Of a stretch of DNA of 64,000 bases, positions 44,355 to 55,778 are shown piece after piece. A model generated the notes under the pieces. It saw nothing but the letters and a program-made list of their open reading frames with translations, made no database searches and was not told where the DNA came from. Source of the stretch: Hordeum vulgare subsp. vulgare. Taxonomy: Eukaryota > Streptophyta > Magnoliopsida > Poales > Poaceae. How positions within the stretch are numbered: the first letter of the stretch is position 1; each line of letters begins with the position of its first letter. The translations under genes and the position numbers were made by a program. Location of the stretch: the NCBI RefSeq assembly GCF_904849725.1, contig NC_058520.1, positions 534,244,083 through 534,308,082 of the forward strand, read 5' to 3'.

Positions 44355-45892
44355 GCATGGGTATGGGCAATCCCCTTGGCTCGTGACAAGCTTGGGGGAG
44401 TTGCCCCGGTATCGTATCACCATCACATCTTTTGCCTTTACCTTTGTTTCAGTTTGTTCCTTTCCAGTTTTCTTTTTCTATAGTAGAATAAAGGTCTTAG
44501 TGTTTTAGGTTTGAGTTTTGCTTTGTGCCACCCCCGATGTATTCGAGATCGTGAGCCATATAATAAAGAGTGTCTTAGTTGAAGGGTTTTGCCTCTTGCA
44601 TTGATCAAAAGATTGAGAAAAGAACAAAAGCATGAAAGATCATGTAGTGATCTTATGGAAGTGATGGCTTCACATATAAAAAGAATGATGATTGAAACTT
44701 GTTGAGGGTAGACAAACGTAGACCTTGGTCATTGTTGCAATTAATAGGAAGTGATAAAGAAGGAGAGGTTCACATATAAATATATCATCTTTGACACCAT
44801 CTATGATTGTGAACACTCACTAAACTATTGCATGCCTAGAAGTAGATGTTGGACAAGGAAGACAACATAATGAATTGTGTTTTCTTGGTTTCGAACAATG
44901 TTGTATGATTAGAGATCCATTAGCATGTGATGATTGCTTCCATCTCATATTAGCCAAAACTCCAGCACCAAGTAGAGATACTACTTGTGCATCCATAAAC
45001 CTTCAACCTAGTTTTGCCATGAGAGTCCACAATACCTACCTATGGATTGAATAAGATCCTTCAAGTAAGTTTTCATCGGTGCAAGCAATAAAAAATTGCT
45101 CCCTAAATATGTATGATCTATTAATGTGTGGAAAATAAGCTTTGTACGAACCTTTGATGAGGAAGACATAAAAGCGACAGACTGTATAATAAAGTACTTT
45201 ATTACAGGAGGCAATATAAAGTGACGTTCCTCCGCACTAAGAGGACACGTATCCAAACCTCAAAAGCGCATGACAACCTCTGCTTCCCTCTGCGAAGGGC
45301 CTATCTTGTACCTTTACTTTTTGCCCTTGAAAGAGTCATGGTGATCTTCACCAATTCCTTGTTTCGCCTTTATCTTGGCTAATGTCATATGCTTGGGAAA
45401 GATCTATATTGATATGTCAACTTGGAGGTAAGTATTCATGAATTATTATTGTTGACATTACCCTTGAGGTAAGCAGTTGGGAGGCAAAACTATAAGCCCC
45501 TATCTTTCTCTGTGTCCAGCTGAAACTTTGATCTGATGAGTACCACGTGAGTTGTAGCAATTGTAGAGAACGAAAGGATGATTGAGTATGTGGATTTGCT
45601 TTACAAGCTCTTATTTGACTCTTTCTTACATTGTGATAAATTGCAATTGCTCCAATGACTACAGACTATCGGTTGTTACTTCTCGGTAAGGTTCTTGATC
45701 CATACTTTACTTTGTGAAGGAATTGTCACTTTAGCATGAGAGATTATATGTTGGTATTGCTGTTCTGATCATGATCATGATGCGTGCATGTCCGTATCTT
45801 GTTTTGTCGACACCTGTCTCCCTAAACATGTGGACAAATTTATTGAGCTAGGCTTTCGCTTGAGGACAAGCGAGGTCTAAGCTTGGGGGAAT
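44355..45892 (+). other. 3' noncoding region of element C with two polypurine tracts
   Basis: About 1.5 kb without a supported ORF. AAGCTTGGGGGAGT lies at 44388-44401, shortly after the small ORF, and AAGCTTGGGGGAAT at 45879-45892 abuts the 3' LTR. Confidence 0.75.
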
Positions 45893-47414
45893 TGATACGT
45901 CCATTTTGCATCATGTTTTCATGTTGATATTTATTGCTTTTTGGGCTGTTATTTCAGTTCACGGTACAATACTTATGCATTTTCTCTCTTATTTTGCAAG
46001 GTTTACATGAAGAGGGAGAATGCCGGCAGCTGGAATTCACGCCTGAAAGTGGAGAAAGTTTGAGATACCTATTCTGCGCAACTCCAAACGCCGTGAAAAT
46101 GAACGAGGATTTTTTTTGGGATTTATAAAAAATACTAGGCCGAAGAAGTGCTAGAGGGGCGCCAGCAGGTGGCCGCAAGCCTGCTAGGCACGGCCACCCC
46201 CCTGGCCGCGCCTAGGGGCTTGTGGGTACCCAGCTGGCCCTCTGGCTCCCCCCTTTTGCTACAAGAAGGGTTTCGTCCGGAAAAAATCAAGAGGAGGGTT
46301 TTTCATGGATTCGTCGCCGCCACGAGGCGGAACTTGAGCAGAACCAATCTAGAGCTCCGGTAGGACGATCCTGCCGGGGAAACTTCCCTCCCGGAGGGGG
46401 AAATCATCGCCATCGTCATCACCAACACTCCTCTCATCGGAGGGGACTCATCACGATCAACATCTTCATCAGCACCATCTCATCTCCAAACCCTAGTTCA
46501 TCACTTGTAACCAATCTCCATCTCGCGACTCCGATTGGTACTTGTAAGGTTGCTAGTAGTGTTAATTACTCTTTGTAGTTGATGCTAGTTGGATTACTTG
46601 GTGGAAGAGTTTATGTTTCGATCCTTGATGCTACTCATTACCTCTCTCGTCATGAATATGATTATGCTTTGTGAGTAGTTACTTTTGTTCCTGAGGACAT
46701 GGGATAAGTCATGATATAAGTATTCATGTGAATTTGGTATTCGTTCGGTAATTTGATGTGTTGTATGTTGTTTTTCCTCTAGTGGTGTTATGTGAACGTC
46801 GACTACATAACACTTCACCATTATTTGGGCCTAGAGGAAGGCACTGGGAAGTAGTAAGTAGATGATGGGTTGCTAGAGTGACAGAAGCTTAAACCCTAGT
46901 TTATGTGTTGCTTCGTAAGGGGCTGATTTGGATCCACTAGTTTAATGCTATGGTTAGACTTTGTCTTAATTCTTCTTTTGTAGTTGTGAATGCTTGCGAG
47001 AGGGGTTAATCATAAGTGGTATGCTTGTCCAAGTAAGGGCATTACCCAAGCGCCTGTCCACCCACATATCAAACTATCAAAGTAACGAACGTGAATCATA
47101 TGAACATGATGAAAACTAGCATGACAGAAATTCCCGTGTGTCCTCGGTAGCGTTTTTTCTCCTATAAGAATTTGTTCAAGCTTGTCCCTTGCTACAAAAG
47201 GGATTGGGCCACTTTGCTGCACCGTTGTTAATTTTTTTACTTGTTGCTCGCTACGAATCATCTCACCACACAATCACTTGTTACCGATAATTTCTATGCT
47301 TGCACATTTTACCTTGCTGAAAACCACTTGTCAGATCCTTGTGCTCCTTGTTGGGTTCGACACTCTTACTTATCGAAAGGACTATGATTGATCCCCTATA
47401 CTTGTGGGTCTTCA
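45893..47414 (+). repeat. 3' LTR of element C
   Basis: 1522 bp, starting TGATACGTCCATTTTGC and ending GTGGGTCTTCA. It contains a GC-rich hairpin at 46171-46226. No partner LTR is in the window. Confidence 0.85.
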
Positions 47415-49121
47415 AGGGATTCTCCTTGGGGTGAAATGTGGAACGCTCGGAATTGTTAACGTGGTACATGGTGATTTTTCCGTCAAATTTTGAGTGAGAC
47501 CAAAGGTTGATGGATTTAGATGGGCACTAGTGGATGTATATGGTGCAGCACAACCGGAGCTCAAGTCCGAATTTCTCTCAGACACTGTGTGGGTTTGTGG
47601 AGATGAAACGCTTCCTATCCTTGTAGGGGAGATTTTAACATTATTCGAAAAAGAGAAGAGAAAAATAATGACAATTTTGATGGTCGAGGTCATTCATGTT
47701 TAACACAGTTATAGAGAGTAAGGTTTTGCGAGAGATCGACCTTACTGGTAGGCAGTTCACATGGGCGAACATACTACCAGTACCGACATATGAGAAGTTG
47801 GATAGAGTGCTTACTAGTGTTGAATGGGAACAAAAGTTTCCCCTATTAATAGTTCAGGCTCTGCAAAGAGCATTGTGTGATCACACACCACTCCTGGTTG
47901 ACTCTAGAGAGGTGACTCATGTGGGCAATAAGAATATCTTTTTTTGAATTAGGATGGTTAGAGAGAGAGGGGTTTCTAGACTCATAGCTACATAATGGGC
48001 CGAAGAGGTTAGTGGAATTTCAAGTATGGATAGATGGCAGAACAAAATGAGACATTTACGCAAATATTTAAGGGGGGAAGCACGAGAGTGGTATATACAA
48101 AGTAGAAAAGGAGAAACTTATTGAGCTTATTAATAAATTAGATCTGAAAGTTGATTCCAATTTTCTTAACATCGTGGATAGAAATAATAAGAAGGATGCC
48201 GAGCAGAGACTTCGTGTCCTACTTCGATGGAAGAGATAAAGTGGGGACTTGGAGCCAAGGTAAGGAAATTCGTCCAAGGGGATGAGAACGCAGAATTCTT
48301 ACATATGATTGCTAATGGGAAGCGCAGAAAGAAGCAAATAATTCAGCTTGAACAAGGTGAGTGTACAATAATAGGACACGAGAACCTTAAATTGTACATC
48401 TCTGATTATTATAGAAAACGTTTTGGGGCACCTGAGGGGAACCATGTGTCGCTAGATGATTGCGTAATAGACGACATCCCTCAACTCAATGTAGATGAGA
48501 ACAAGGTGTTGTCAGCTCAATTTTCTGATAAAGAGGAGTTGGAAGCAATAACATAAATGAAACACAATAAGGCTCCGGGTCCGGATGGATTTCCGCTGAA
48601 TATTATAAGAGGTGTTGGCATATTACTAAGGGAGATCGTATGCCAATGTTCCATGATTTATTTAATGGCCATCTTCAGCTATTCCACATAAACTTTGGAA
48701 CCATGGCGTTGTAGCCAAAGAAGGTGGAGGCCATTCGCATTGAGTAGTTGAGACCGATATGACTGCTTAATGTCAGCTTTAAAATTTTCACTACGGTTGC
48801 TACGAATAGGTTGACACAGGTAGCCCATTTAGTAGTTCAACCCACTCAGACGGCCTTCATGCCAGGTAGGCACATCCTAGAAGGGGTTGTGGTCTTACAC
48901 GAGACTCTATATGAAATACATTCAAAAAAACTTGATGGAGTTATCTCCAAAGTGGATTTCGCGAAGGCATATGATAAGGTCAAATGGCCCTTCCTCCAAC
49001 CAGCCTTGTGTATGAAGGGATTCAATGAAACCTCGAGGAGGAAGGTCGATTCATTCATCTAGAAAGGTTGTCTTGGAATTAAGATGAACGATGACGTAGG
49101 TCATTATTTTCAGACACATAA
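47415..49121 (+). pseudogene. Decayed LINE (non-LTR retrotransposon), endonuclease and RT fragments
   Basis: Plus-strand fragments in several frames show an endonuclease/exonuclease/phosphatase-type domain (V-H-G-D-F-S-V, G-R-Q-F-T-W-A-N at about 47750, D-H-T-P-L at about 47880). Upstream RT-linker blocks follow (F-L-H-M-I-A-N-G-K-R-R-K-K at 48290-48330), then the RT start N-K-A-P-G-P-D-G-F-P (about 48567) and motif A-like K-V-D-F-A-K-A-Y-D-K-V-K-W (about 48950-48990). There are many stops and frameshifts. The 3' part, including the RT catalytic FADD region and poly-A tail, is missing because an LTR fragment begins at 49122; the extreme 5' end is also absent. Confidence 0.8.
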
Positions 49122-50215
49122 TATTGGGGAACATAGCATGGGAAACAAAAACATTCCTGCGCACACACAATACCTATCCATGGTGATGATCATCTGAGAG
49201 AGGGGAGAGTGAATCTACATACCCTTGTAGATCGCAAAGCAGAAGCATATATAATGTGGTTGATGTAGTGGAATATCTAAACGATTCAAATCACAGCCAA
49301 GACCGTGACTTATCACGATCCGTCTCGCGATCCCATCACGATCCATCCCGATCTAGTGTCGAACGGACGACACCTCCACGTTCAGCACACATATAGCTCG
49401 ATGACGATCCCCACCTTATTGATCCAACAATAGGGGTGGAGAGGTAGGTGGGTTCTCTAGCACGGCGGTGTGGTGGTGGTGGTGGTGGTGGTGAACTAAT
49501 CCAGCAGGGCTTCGCCTAAGCACTGCCAAACTAGACTAGAGGAGAAACCGATCTAGATGAAGTAGAGGGAGCACATGGCAATTAGGGTTAGGGATGCCTC
49601 TAGTTCCTCTAGTATATATAGGAGGGAGGGAGGGGAGGAGGCAGCCTCAAACCCTCAAAGTTTGGCCAAAATTGCAGGTGGAGGAGTCCTACTCCAATCC
49701 TACTAGGAGTAGGATTCCTCCTCTCCACTTGGAAACCCTTTCCTCTTCTTCCAACTTTGGGGTTTTCCTTCTCAAACCTCATGGGCCTTAGTGCGGGCTT
49801 AGGCCGGCCGAGTAGGGGCTGGTTTGTCTCCTCCCACAGCCCATGAGGCCCCTCGGGGCATGACACCCCTCCCGATGGTCCCCGGTACCCTTCCGACACT
49901 CCCAGTACACTATCGAAGTACCCAAAACTTTTCGGGTGACAAAAACAGGACTTCCTATATATCAATATTTACCGCTGGACCATTCTGGAGCTCTTCATGA
50001 CGTCCGAGATCTCGTCTCGGACTCCGAACAACTTTCGGTTACCAACACCTATAACTCAACTATACCGAAACATCACCGAACCTTTAGTGTGCAGACCCTG
50101 CTGGTTCGAGAACTATGTAGACATGACCTGAGACATTCTCCGGTCAATAACCAATAGCGGGACCTGGATGTCAAGGATTCAGTTAATCCCGTATGATGTT
50201 CACTTTGTCCTTCGG
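49122..50215 (-). repeat. Diverged Angela-type LTR fragment
   Basis: It matches 7420-8554 of the Angela LTR on the minus strand, with many substitutions and small indels (start TATTGGGGAACATAG), so it is older than the other Angela copies. It is interrupted at 50215 by the Tekay-type element; the remaining LTR should lie beyond the right edge of the window. A (GGT)n microsatellite lies at 49466-49493. Confidence 0.85.
49466..49493. repeat. (GGT)n microsatellite
   Basis: About nine GGT units lie inside the Angela-type LTR fragment, absent from the other LTR copies at the same place. Confidence 0.9.
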
Positions 50216-50699
50216 TGTCACATCCCTAGAACCCTAACCAAGGTTTAGCATCGTGCTCATATTTTCTTTGCATTGCATCCAAGAAAATGGCAACAAGATC
50301 AAAGTAAGTGGTGAAGGGAAACTCAAAACCCTAGCCACTTCTTAATTCAAAGGAATTATAAACTTATTCAACTCAATGAACCCAAAATGGCCTCAAGAAA
50401 AGTTCAACTTTTCTCATAATTCTTGAAAGCAAATAAGCAATGAAGGAAACCATTTCCTTTATACTTTTGGCATTTTAAATAAATGCAAAAGACTACTGGT
50501 TTCAAGTTTTAAATTTGAATTCAAAGATTTATAGTTTTCAAAAATGCTGAAAACTTTATGGGCGATTGGAAATATTCCAACTAACACCCCAGCATTTTTC
50601 AAACTATTTATGGTTTGTTTGTGAAGCCAAAATAAATGGGAAACAATGTTAGTAAATAAAACAGAAGGAAAAGAGAAAGGAAGAGCTTACCTGTTATCT

Positions 50700-51480
50700 T
50701 TCGCCGGCCCAGCCCACCAGGGGCTCCCCGGTCATCTTCCTCCTCCTGCCAGTAGGCAGAGGAGAAGATGAGCACGGCAGCCAAGCCCCGGCCACCTCCT
50801 GCCTGCCTGCTCGCCGCTGGAGGCTCCCAGGAGCGTCAGCATGACGCCCCGAGCCTAATTCTCCTCCTCCCCGCGGCCTTATCTCCTCACCTCGGCCTCT
50901 CGTTCCCCTTTCCCCTCTCGGATCTCTCTCTCCCCAAAGCTCCGGTCGTCATCGATCCGTCGCCTTCCGGTCCTCCCCGACCCTGCCGGCAGCTTCACAA
51001 GAACCGCCGTGAGCTCCTCTTCCCGTTCCCCCTCTTCCCGAGGCCATTCCCCTCCTCTAACCCCGTTAGTCGCCGGAGCCCGAAGGTCCTCGTCGTCGGC
51101 CATGTCGTTGCCGTCCTTGTGTTACCCCGCTCGCAAGACCGAGCTCAGAAATGAGCTCCTGGAGCTTTGTAGATGTCGTAGAACCCTTTCCCCAGCTCGC
51201 TAGTGCCCCGCAACGCCACACCCGACGATGCCCGAGCCGCAGCCGCCGCTGACCTCGTCGCTGGCGTGGATTCCGATGACCACTGGGTCCAGCTCCCCCC
51301 CCTTTAGATGCGGCGCTTCACTAGCTAGCCGTAGCACTAAACTGCGCCCAAAACCGATGCCTGTAGCGTCGTTTAGCTCAACTCCGGCAAGTCCTCCGCC
51401 GCGCCCGTGGTCGCCGCCGGCCATATTCCGGTGGGGGCCGACGTGATCAACTAGTTAGCCCACTAAACACCCCCCCCCTA
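50700..51480. other. GC-rich gene-like island in the LTR
   Basis: This stretch is strikingly GC- and CpG-rich compared with its AT-rich flanks, with proline/arginine-rich frames on both strands (for example 50768-51154 plus, 50879-51103 minus). The frames are not preserved in the 3' LTR copy (60720-61490), so I do not call a gene. A minus-strand CAGGTAAGC at its left edge (about 50685-50694) looks like a splice donor but is changed to CACGTAAGC in the other LTR. Confidence 0.5.
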
Positions 51481-53369
51481 GCCACTGACAGTGGACCCCA
51501 GGGTGGGTCAGACCCCAGTTAGGGGCTGGTCAACTCGGGGATTAGTCCCAGGTCACTGACTAGTGGACCCCACTGGTCAGGTTTGACCTGTCCCAGTCTC
51601 TGTTGACCAGAGACGTCACTGTGACGTAATAAAGGGATTTTCTAATATAAAAATAATTCCAGAAATGTCTAAAACTTCTAAAAATCATAGAAAATAACCT
51701 GTAAGTCCAATGAAAATAATTTATATATGAAAAAGTATCAAAAAATTCAAGGGATCTGAATATGTCATTTTCAAACATGTTTGAAAATGTTACTGAACCA
51801 AACATGTAGATTAATGAATAAGTTAATTCTTATAAATACTTTGGAGATGGAATTTGGAAATTATTTAAATTTCACTACAAATGATATGATCAAACACTGT
51901 CCAAATCACAAACCAGCAACCTAACATGTCACTCAATGCATGTTAAAAGCAAGTTGATCTGAGCATCAGGTTGAATCAATTAAAATGGGATCCGAGAATA
52001 CCTCGTTTGAAGTAATATTTGAATTTGATTCAAATCAACTTCAAACCTAATAAATGTTAGCTATAATAGTATACCACTTTGCATCCTCATGCCATGCTCA
52101 TGCATCATCTTGTTGCATATGCTTGTGATTGATTGTTGTCACTCTTTTCGCTAGGCTCCGCTCCTCCGGATTCCACCGAATATCCGACTGACGGATATTG
52201 TCCCTCCTCTGAGCAACAAGGCAAGCAACCATTTTGATCATCCCGATAAATCCCATGATCTCGCTCCTGCAGTTACTTATTGCATTAGGATCAAATGCTT
52301 CAAATGCTTTTGCCACGTTAGTTGAACCCACTTCCTTTGCATGACCTATCCTTGTCACAGTAAATAGCTGAACCTTGCAACCTAGCATACCTGGTAGTTG
52401 CTTGAGCCATGATGTGCCTTATCCTGCTATGCATGCTATGCTTAGAGTTGTGTATGGTCTGTCATCTGGGAGATGAACACAATTGTGAGAATGTGTTCGG
52501 TAAGCAAGGGTTGTGTGTTGAACCTGATTTGGTAAAGGTACCAGTGAAAGGCTGTGTAGGAGTACATGGCGGGTTGTTTCATTGGAACCGTCCTTAGGAA
52601 CTGAGTTCCGTGTATGTAATCCAAGATGAGATACTACCACACGCTGGGCCCTAAAATATGACCCCGCTCGACTTATTAATCGCTTAGTACTCGGTCCAGG
52701 AGTTGCAAGTAGTTTCTGGTGTTTATAGTCATGCTGGAGGCCGTGCATAGTGCTGACCTGAGAGGTGGGCTGTGATGCGGTAGGCAGTGGCATGGTGTAC
52801 CAAGTGGCACCCGGATGGTGGGCTTAGGAACCCTGCACACATCGTTTGGGGCCGTGGCGGAAACCTCGGTCGGACTTCCGTGCGGGTTACCCTCAGATAG
52901 GCGATAGACCTGGATTAGGTACTAGCGTGGTTAACAGTCGTGGCCGACTCCCTCGCTGGGCTTCCGCTTAAAGGTTGCCGAGGTGCATGACGTGCACATG
53001 GCGATAAGTGGCGAGAGCGTGTGTGACGAAGTACACCCCTGCAGGGTTATGATATATTCGAATAGCCGCGTCCGCGGATATGGACTACTTGGAGACATAT
53101 GTTGTTCATAGATAACTTAAATGGCTACTCATAAAATTGTCAAGATAAGCGTGAGTGTCGTGGACGGCATTTCCGTATGGAGACGGAATGATTCCATGAT
53201 GGAGTATTGTTGTGGTGTTAGTGGACTCGTGTGCGAGAGATCAAGTTGTCAAAAGTTGTTTTAAAAATGTAAGTTGTCTAGCCAAGAGTCAAATGCTGGC
53301 TTTCCGCATGAAACCCCACAATACCTTTTTGATACATTGCATGAGTAGATAGTTATCCTAAAGTCTTGC

Positions 53370-53466
53370 TGAGTACCTCTGTACTCATGTTTGTTTAATA
53401 ATTGTTGCAGAGGTTGTTAATGACCCTAACGGAGGGTTCTTCCTAGATATCGACGACGACGAGTAG
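53370..53466 (+). other. Hairpin, splice-acceptor-like site and acidic short frame in the 5' LTR
   Basis: A perfect TGAGTAC/GTACTCA hairpin (53370-53387) is followed by a T-rich stretch and TTGCAG ending at 53410. An open frame follows, GAG at 53410 to TAG at 53464-53466, reading E-V-V-N-D-P-N-G-G-F-F-L-D-I-D-D-D-E. A 3'-UTR-like stretch and AATAAA come next. The arrangement looks like the last exon of a spliced transcript. Confidence 0.5.
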
Positions 53467-53657
53467 CTGGTGTCCCAGCTACGATCTGGCCCTAGGTTGG
53501 GTCTGTAGTATAGTCAGGCCATATGCCTTCTAGTTTCACCTGTCTGTACTCAGACAGTTTTAAACACTTCCGCTGGCTTGTAACTGAATGTCCGCTATGA
53601 TGGGTCATGAGACCCTTACTGTGTAATATTATGTGTGTGGCTCTTCCGAGCCTCTTA

Positions 53658-53663
53658 AATAAA
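53658..53663 (+). promoter_or_regulatory. Poly(A) signal AATAAA in the 5' LTR
   Basis: AATAAA lies in TTAAATAAAGCTTG about 560 bp before the LTR end; the same signal is present in the 3' LTR at about 63660. In the 3' LTR it would terminate the genomic RNA. Confidence 0.55.
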
Positions 53664-54227
53664 GCTTGTATGTTTATGGTTATGTTGTGATGCCATCGAT
53701 GTATCTATACATATCGGTATGTCGTGCGTACGTGTGTCGTACTTGATATGTATGGGGTTCGATTACCTAGCTGTAAACCTTAGTAGCACTCCTTACAGGG
53801 AAATGCCCCTTTGTGATCCAACGAGCCATGGTAGCTCGCTACTGCTCCGGACACATTGGTTGACCGGCATGTGTCCTTCTTAGCTGTTGTGTCTGTCCTC
53901 TTTGGGGAAATGTCACGCGATGTAATGGAGTCCTTGTAGCTTGCTACGACTCGTCTGCATTCGCTGGTGACCGACACCTGCTTTGCTAGGTCATGTATGA
54001 TTGTCCCTGTGCGGAACTGCCACTTTGATTTATGACTAGACATGTCGATCCGGGTTCTTTGCCATTGGAATGCTAGCGACATAATTGCATACGTGAGTCA
54101 AAAGGCGCAAACGGTCCCGGCTAAGGTAAGGCTGCAACCGTGGGGTTAACCGTGCGTGAGACCACAAAGGGATGCGATGTGTTACAGGCTGGATTCCTAT
54201 GGCTTAGGATCGGGGTCCCGACAGCGT

Positions 54228-54240
54228 TGGTATCAGAGCC
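54228..54240 (+). other. Primer-binding site (initiator Met-tRNA)
   Basis: TGGTATCAGAGCC lies four bases after the LTR end and is a perfect complement of the usual plant initiator tRNA-Met 3' end. Confidence 0.92.
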
Positions 54241-54662
54241 TGACTGACTGTAGGACTACTAATCCAAACTGGTCGAAGTTGAGTCTATTAGTGCTTTAGT
54301 TACACATAAGGGAATTGTTTGTGGAAGGGAACATAAGACTCTTGTTCTCTTCTCAAGTTATTTCATTCTGGTCATCCACGTCTTTTCTGCGGGAATTAAG
54401 GACCAGGTTACTCATCTTCTTCTAGGCTCGTGTTTCTGATCGATAGATTATAAGACTACGGGTCGAGAATTATATTGGGTTCCTTTTATTCCTAGGAAAA
54501 AGGAAGTAAGTTTGATAATCAGAGACTTGAACTTGATAGTTGAGTGGTTACGCTATTCCATTTTGGGTTGTCTCAAAATTTGTTTTTGAGCATTTACAAC
54601 CGTTATGCTGCCCAATTTTGCATTCAGAGCTCTAATGCTTTTGCATTACTCTCTATTTTCAG

Positions 54663-55454
54663 ATGCCTGGCCGTCCTTCTCGTCAGGTGGTATGTCTGAC
54701 CAAGTGCATTGATGTGCCAGGTCATACGGCCATGCTGGTCAGGGTGATGTCGGTGTGCGGTTACCGCTGGTACCCCGAGTACACAGTGGAGGAACAGTAC
54801 CGAGACTTCAACCAGAGCCAGTATATCTGCACTGTTAGGGTATTTCCAGACTACCCTGGAGCTGAGGAGCCAATCCATTGGTCCTATGGGTTGGGAGTCA
54901 CTGTTGACATGGTAGTACAAGATGCTACCTATTCAATGCTGACCATTATGAGGACGAGACATGCACTGCTGCAGAATTCAGAGTTCTGCTATGTTCGTGC
55001 CTCTCAGCCTGGTGAAGAGGGATACCTCAGCGAAGTCTATTTTGATTCTTCTATGGAGGATCCACTACTGCAGTCCACTGCTGAGATGCTAGAGAACAGA
55101 GATAGGGATGCTCGTGCTCTCCGCATGGAGTTTATGCTACCCGTGCCCATCTGTGGACGGCTTTGACGTAGCTGGCACCGGTAGTCCAGACAGGGTACGG
55201 AGATATGGAGATGTTGAACCCTGTTAGGACCCATCTTCTGGCCCACGTTGATTGGCCAGCTATAGGATGAGTCACCCCTCTTCGGGGACCCCTATTACCA
55301 CCAGTCAGGGGACCGAGGCCACATCCGTGTCCTTATGGATCCCAGGGATCTCAGGCCAGAGTGTTTCCTGATCCACAGGTTGAGCTTCCAGGCCATGGAG
55401 GCAATCTCTATGAGATGTTCTATGCGGATGCCTGAGCTGTGTGTGAAGGGATAA
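54663..55454 (+). pseudogene. Additional ORF upstream of gag, function unknown
   Basis: The ATG at 54663 opens 167 codons to a TGA at 55164-55166. A shifted frame at 55266-55454 reads another 62 residues with clear coding character (D-P-R-D-L-R-P-E-C-F-L-I-H-R-L-S-F-Q-A-M and so on) and a TAA, so the original product was probably about 260 residues. I see aromatic- and charge-rich sequence but no zinc knuckle, protease or transmembrane segment, and do not recognise the family. It lies between the PBS and gag on the sense strand, an unusual place for a Tekay-type element. It could be a captured host gene fragment or an accessory protein. Confidence 0.6.
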
Positions 55455-55778
55455 TATGGTAGTAGCCGTACGTTCACAGTCCTGCGTGACTTGTGAAGTA
55501 TGCCTGTGATGTGAAATGAATTCCGGAGGCCTAGATAAATAATGTATAGGAAGCTTGTAAGCCTCTGATGAGTAGTTTCATAATTTCAGTAGTTTGCTCT
55601 TCGATTAAGGTTGTACTGAACTATGTAAGGGTGTGTATGAACCATGGTGTATATATAGCAGATGCTTGTTACCATGTTGTTCGGATATTCATTTCCGCAT
55701 TTCGTGTGTTCAGTACATTCTTAATCCATAGCTAGTATTGATATGATATTGGTCTAAGCTGTGAGTTTGTTTGCGAGG

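Larger units (their letters stand above)
39567..47414 (+). mobile_element. Athila-type Gypsy element C, 5'-truncated, with pol
   Basis: C lacks its 5' LTR, PBS and the N-terminal gag region, which were lost at the junction with B. It keeps the C-terminal gag region, protease, RT, RNase H, integrase, an LTR-like intergenic segment, a small 3' ORF, a 3' noncoding region, a polypurine tract and a 3' LTR. This is the only Athila-type element in the window that carries pol, so a relative of C could have supplied enzymes to the gag-only elements (inference). Its LTR starts TGATACGTCCATTTTGC and so belongs to a different family from A and B. Confidence 0.87.
50216..54223 (+). repeat. 5' LTR of the Tekay-type element
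   Basis: 4008 bp with TG..CA ends. Notable content: a GC-rich, gene-like stretch (about 50700-51480), an open stretch at about 52155-52322, a TGAGTAC..GTACTCA hairpin and acceptor-like site (53370-53410), and a poly(A) signal. All of it recurs in the 3' LTR. Confidence 0.94.

Noticed and set aside
52098..52793. Minus-strand ORFs of 96 and 124 codons present in both Tekay LTRs
   Set aside because: Conservation follows from LTR duplication. They have no start context or domain and run antisense to the transcribed strand, so I do not call genes.
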